A stretch of 64,000 bases of DNA from Sphingobacterium sp. JB170 (GTDB lineage: Bacteria; Bacteroidota; Bacteroidia; Sphingobacteriales; Sphingobacteriaceae), in NCBI RefSeq assembly GCF_900163865.1, contig NZ_FUKU01000059.1, positions 62,001 through 126,000 of the forward strand. The letters run 5' to 3'. The first letter of the stretch is position 1. Each line of letters begins with the position of its first letter. The position numbers and the translations under genes were made by a program. Shown in pieces: positions 62,526 through 64,000 of this stretch. The notes beneath the pieces were generated by a model that saw nothing but the letters and a program-made list of their open reading frames with translations, ran no database searches and was not told where the DNA came from.

Positions 62526-64000
62526 ATGGCAAAGAACTTACTGATTGTAGAGTCACCTGCGAAAGCAAAAACGATAGAAGGATATTTAGGTAAAGACTTT
62601 TTAGTGAAGTCAAGTTATGGGCATATCCGTGATTTGGTGAAGACGGATGATGCGATCGACACAGAGAATGATTTTAAACAAAAGTATGAGGTACCCTCCG
62701 ACAAAAAGGCCGTAGTAAGTGAATTGAAGAAACTTGCTAAAGCAGCTGAAATGGTTTGGCTAGCATCGGATGAGGACCGTGAAGGAGAAGCTATATCGTG
62801 GCATTTATTTGAAACTTTAGCACTAAGCGACGATAAAACTAAGCGAATAGTCTTCCACGAGATCACCAAACCTGCTATACTTAAAGCAATCGACCAGCCT
62901 CGACGAATAGATTATAATTTAGTAAACGCACAACAAGCGCGCCGTGTGTTAGACCGGCTCGTCGGTTTTGAGCTCTCACCGGTTTTATGGCGTAAAGTGA
63001 AACCATCTTTGTCCGCCGGGCGTGTTCAATCTGTCGCCGTACGCCTTATTGTGGAACGCGAGCGCGATATAAATAAATTTCAGGCAGAAGCCTCCTTTAA
63101 AATTGTCGCCCAGTTTTTGACAGAAAATGCCAATGAACAGTTTAAAGCGGAGTTGCCACACCGATTTTCAAAAAAGGAAGATGCGAGCACATTTTTAAAA
63201 GAATGTATTGATGCTGCTTTCCAAGTTAACTCGTTAGAGAAAAAACCGGGAAAGCGATCTCCAGCAGCACCATTTACAACTTCTACATTACAGCAGGAAG
63301 CATCTCGCAAATTAGGTTATTCCGTCGCGCGCACGATGCAACTTGCGCAGCGTCTATATGAAGCCGGTCATATTACGTATATGAGAACCGACTCTGTAAA
63401 TTTAAGTGATACGGCTATTCAGGCCGCGGAGCAGGAAATTGTGAATGCGTATGGTGATAAATATCACAAATTGCGCCGCTTCAAAACGAAATCTGCAGGC
63501 GCTCAGGAGGCTCACGAGGCGATCCGTCCTACATACTTTTCGACGCACAGTATTACTGAAGGGGGAAGTGAGGGGCGGTTGTATGAGCTGATATGGAAGC
63601 GTGCGATCGCATCACAAATGAGTGAAGCGGAGTTTGAGAAAACGACCGCTAAAATAGCAGTATCAACACGTAAAGAAGAGCTAGTCGCTAGTGGTGAAGT
63701 GATGAAATTCGATGGATTTCTGAAAGTCTACATGGAGTCGACCGATGACGATTCCGATTCGCAATCAGACCAAAATGACGACAACGCGCTTTTACCACCG
63801 TTATCAAAAGGACAATCGTTAGCATTGAAATCAATGCAAGCAACAGAGCGATTTTCTCGCGCACCGGCAAGATTTACGGAAGCTTCGTTGGTAAAGAAAT
63901 TAGAAGAGCTCGGAATTGGTCGGCCATCTACTTATGCGCCAACAATATCGACTATTCAGAATCGTGGCTACGTTGTCAAAGAAGACCGAGACGGTCGCGA
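62526..64000 (+). CDS. topA: DNA topoisomerase I, 3' truncated by the window edge
   Basis: Relaxes negative supercoils. The frame is open from the ATG at 62526 to the last base; ~491 codons are visible. It begins MAKNLLIVESPAKAKTIEGYL and KSSYGHIRDL (TOPRIM domain), then LASDEDREGEAISWH with the acidic metal triad, VLDRLVGFELSPVLWRKV and SAGRVQSVAVRLIVERE. The active-site Tyr is in HITYMRTDSVNLS. The C-terminal zinc domains lie beyond the window. It is 93 bases after the prenyltransferase gene. Confidence 0.96.
   Translation, partial: MAKNLLIVESPAKAKTIEGYLGKDFLVKSSYGHIRDLVKTDDAIDTENDFKQKYEVPSDKKAVVSELKKLAKAAEMVWLASDEDREGEAISWHLFETLALSDDKTKRIVFHEITKPAILKAIDQPRRIDYNLVNAQQARRVLDRLVGFELSPVLWRKVKPSLSAGRVQSVAVRLIVERERDINKFQAEASFKIVAQFLTENANEQFKAELPHRFSKKEDASTFLKECIDAAFQVNSLEKKPGKRSPAAPFTTSTLQQEASRKLGYSVARTMQLAQRLYEAGHITYMRTDSVNLSDTAIQAAEQEIVNAYGDKYHKLRRFKTKSAGAQEAHEAIRPTYFSTHSITEGGSEGRLYELIWKRAIASQMSEAEFEKTTAKIAVSTRKEELVASGEVMKFDGFLKVYMESTDDDSDSQSDQNDDNALLPPLSKGQSLALKSMQATERFSRAPARFTEASLVKKLEELGIGRPSTYAPTISTIQNRGYVVKEDRDGR

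Noticed and set aside
1..64000. CRISPR array, prophage, intact insertion sequence or secondary-metabolite cluster
   Set aside because: No regularly spaced repeats, phage structural genes, intact transposase or multi-enzyme clusters were seen.

Overview
The window is a chromosomal segment from a member of the Bacteroidota, most likely Sphingobacteriaceae or a close relative. Three lines of evidence support this. Several genes carry the phylum-specific promoter (TTG or TTTG, 19-21 bases, then TAnnTTTG). Lipoprotein signals, Tat/Sec-exported sugar enzymes, DUF1080, DUF4091 and sulfatase proteins are common. Housekeeping proteins (bS6-bS18-bL9, GyrA, YbiT-like ABC-F, class I dihydroorotase) have Bacteroidota-type sequences. 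The genus is inference, not read directly. Both edges cut genes: an MscS channel on the left and topA on the right. The topA frame is open to the end of the window.

Layout. 1-5.8 kb: MscS fragment, then a glycerol operon glpD-glpK-glpF on the minus strand with a divergent DeoR-type regulator. 5.8-10.5 kb: an exported Gfo/Idh/MocA oxidoreductase and a 1131-residue HEAT-repeat protein with two DUF1080 domains, a plausible 3-keto-glycoside pair. 10.7-18.5 kb: NAD(P)HX repair enzyme, sulfatase, FabH, a small HMA-like protein, a serine hydrolase, a cyclophilin and an aldo/keto reductase. 18.7-19.3 kb: a decayed AAA+ ATPase gene. 19.4-21.7 kb: methionine importer metNIQ. 21.9-30.4 kb: two hypothetical genes, YqgE, pdxH-nuoC-nuoD, and a tight row of dihydroorotase, LD-carboxypeptidase and M14 carboxypeptidase. 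30.5-32.1 kb: an asymmetric YbiT-type ABC-F ATPase. 32.2-34.9 kb: an accessory patch in which an SDR oxidoreductase and an HxlR regulator, sharing interlocked divergent promoters, lie between remnants of an integrase, an IS66-like and an ISAs1-like transposase. 35-43.4 kb: a DUF4091 lipoprotein, a small lipoprotein, a SWIM-SNF2 helicase with a small partner, and two OmpA-domain proteins. 43.5-46.9 kb: tRNA-Lys, a LapA-like membrane protein, rpsF-rpsR-rplI, YchJ and a JmjC/cupin protein. 47-52.5 kb: a lipocalin-like protein, two TPR proteins and gyrA. 52.8-57.5 kb: serC-serA and lysC-lysA. 57.6-64 kb: a small membrane protein, a NatAB-like ABC exporter, the GTPase YihA/EngB, a UbiA prenyltransferase and topA.

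Most of the window is ordinary core genome. The strongest unusual signals are the ABC-F protein, in which every degenerate motif falls in the same composite ATP site; the interlocked SDR/HxlR promoters with a palindromic operator; the hidden pseudogenes at 18.7-19.3, 32.25-33.0 and 34.5-34.9 kb; an aquaglyceroporin whose first NPA box reads NCA; and several inverted repeats that look like operators. I found no CRISPR array, intact insertion sequence, prophage or complete novel defence system.
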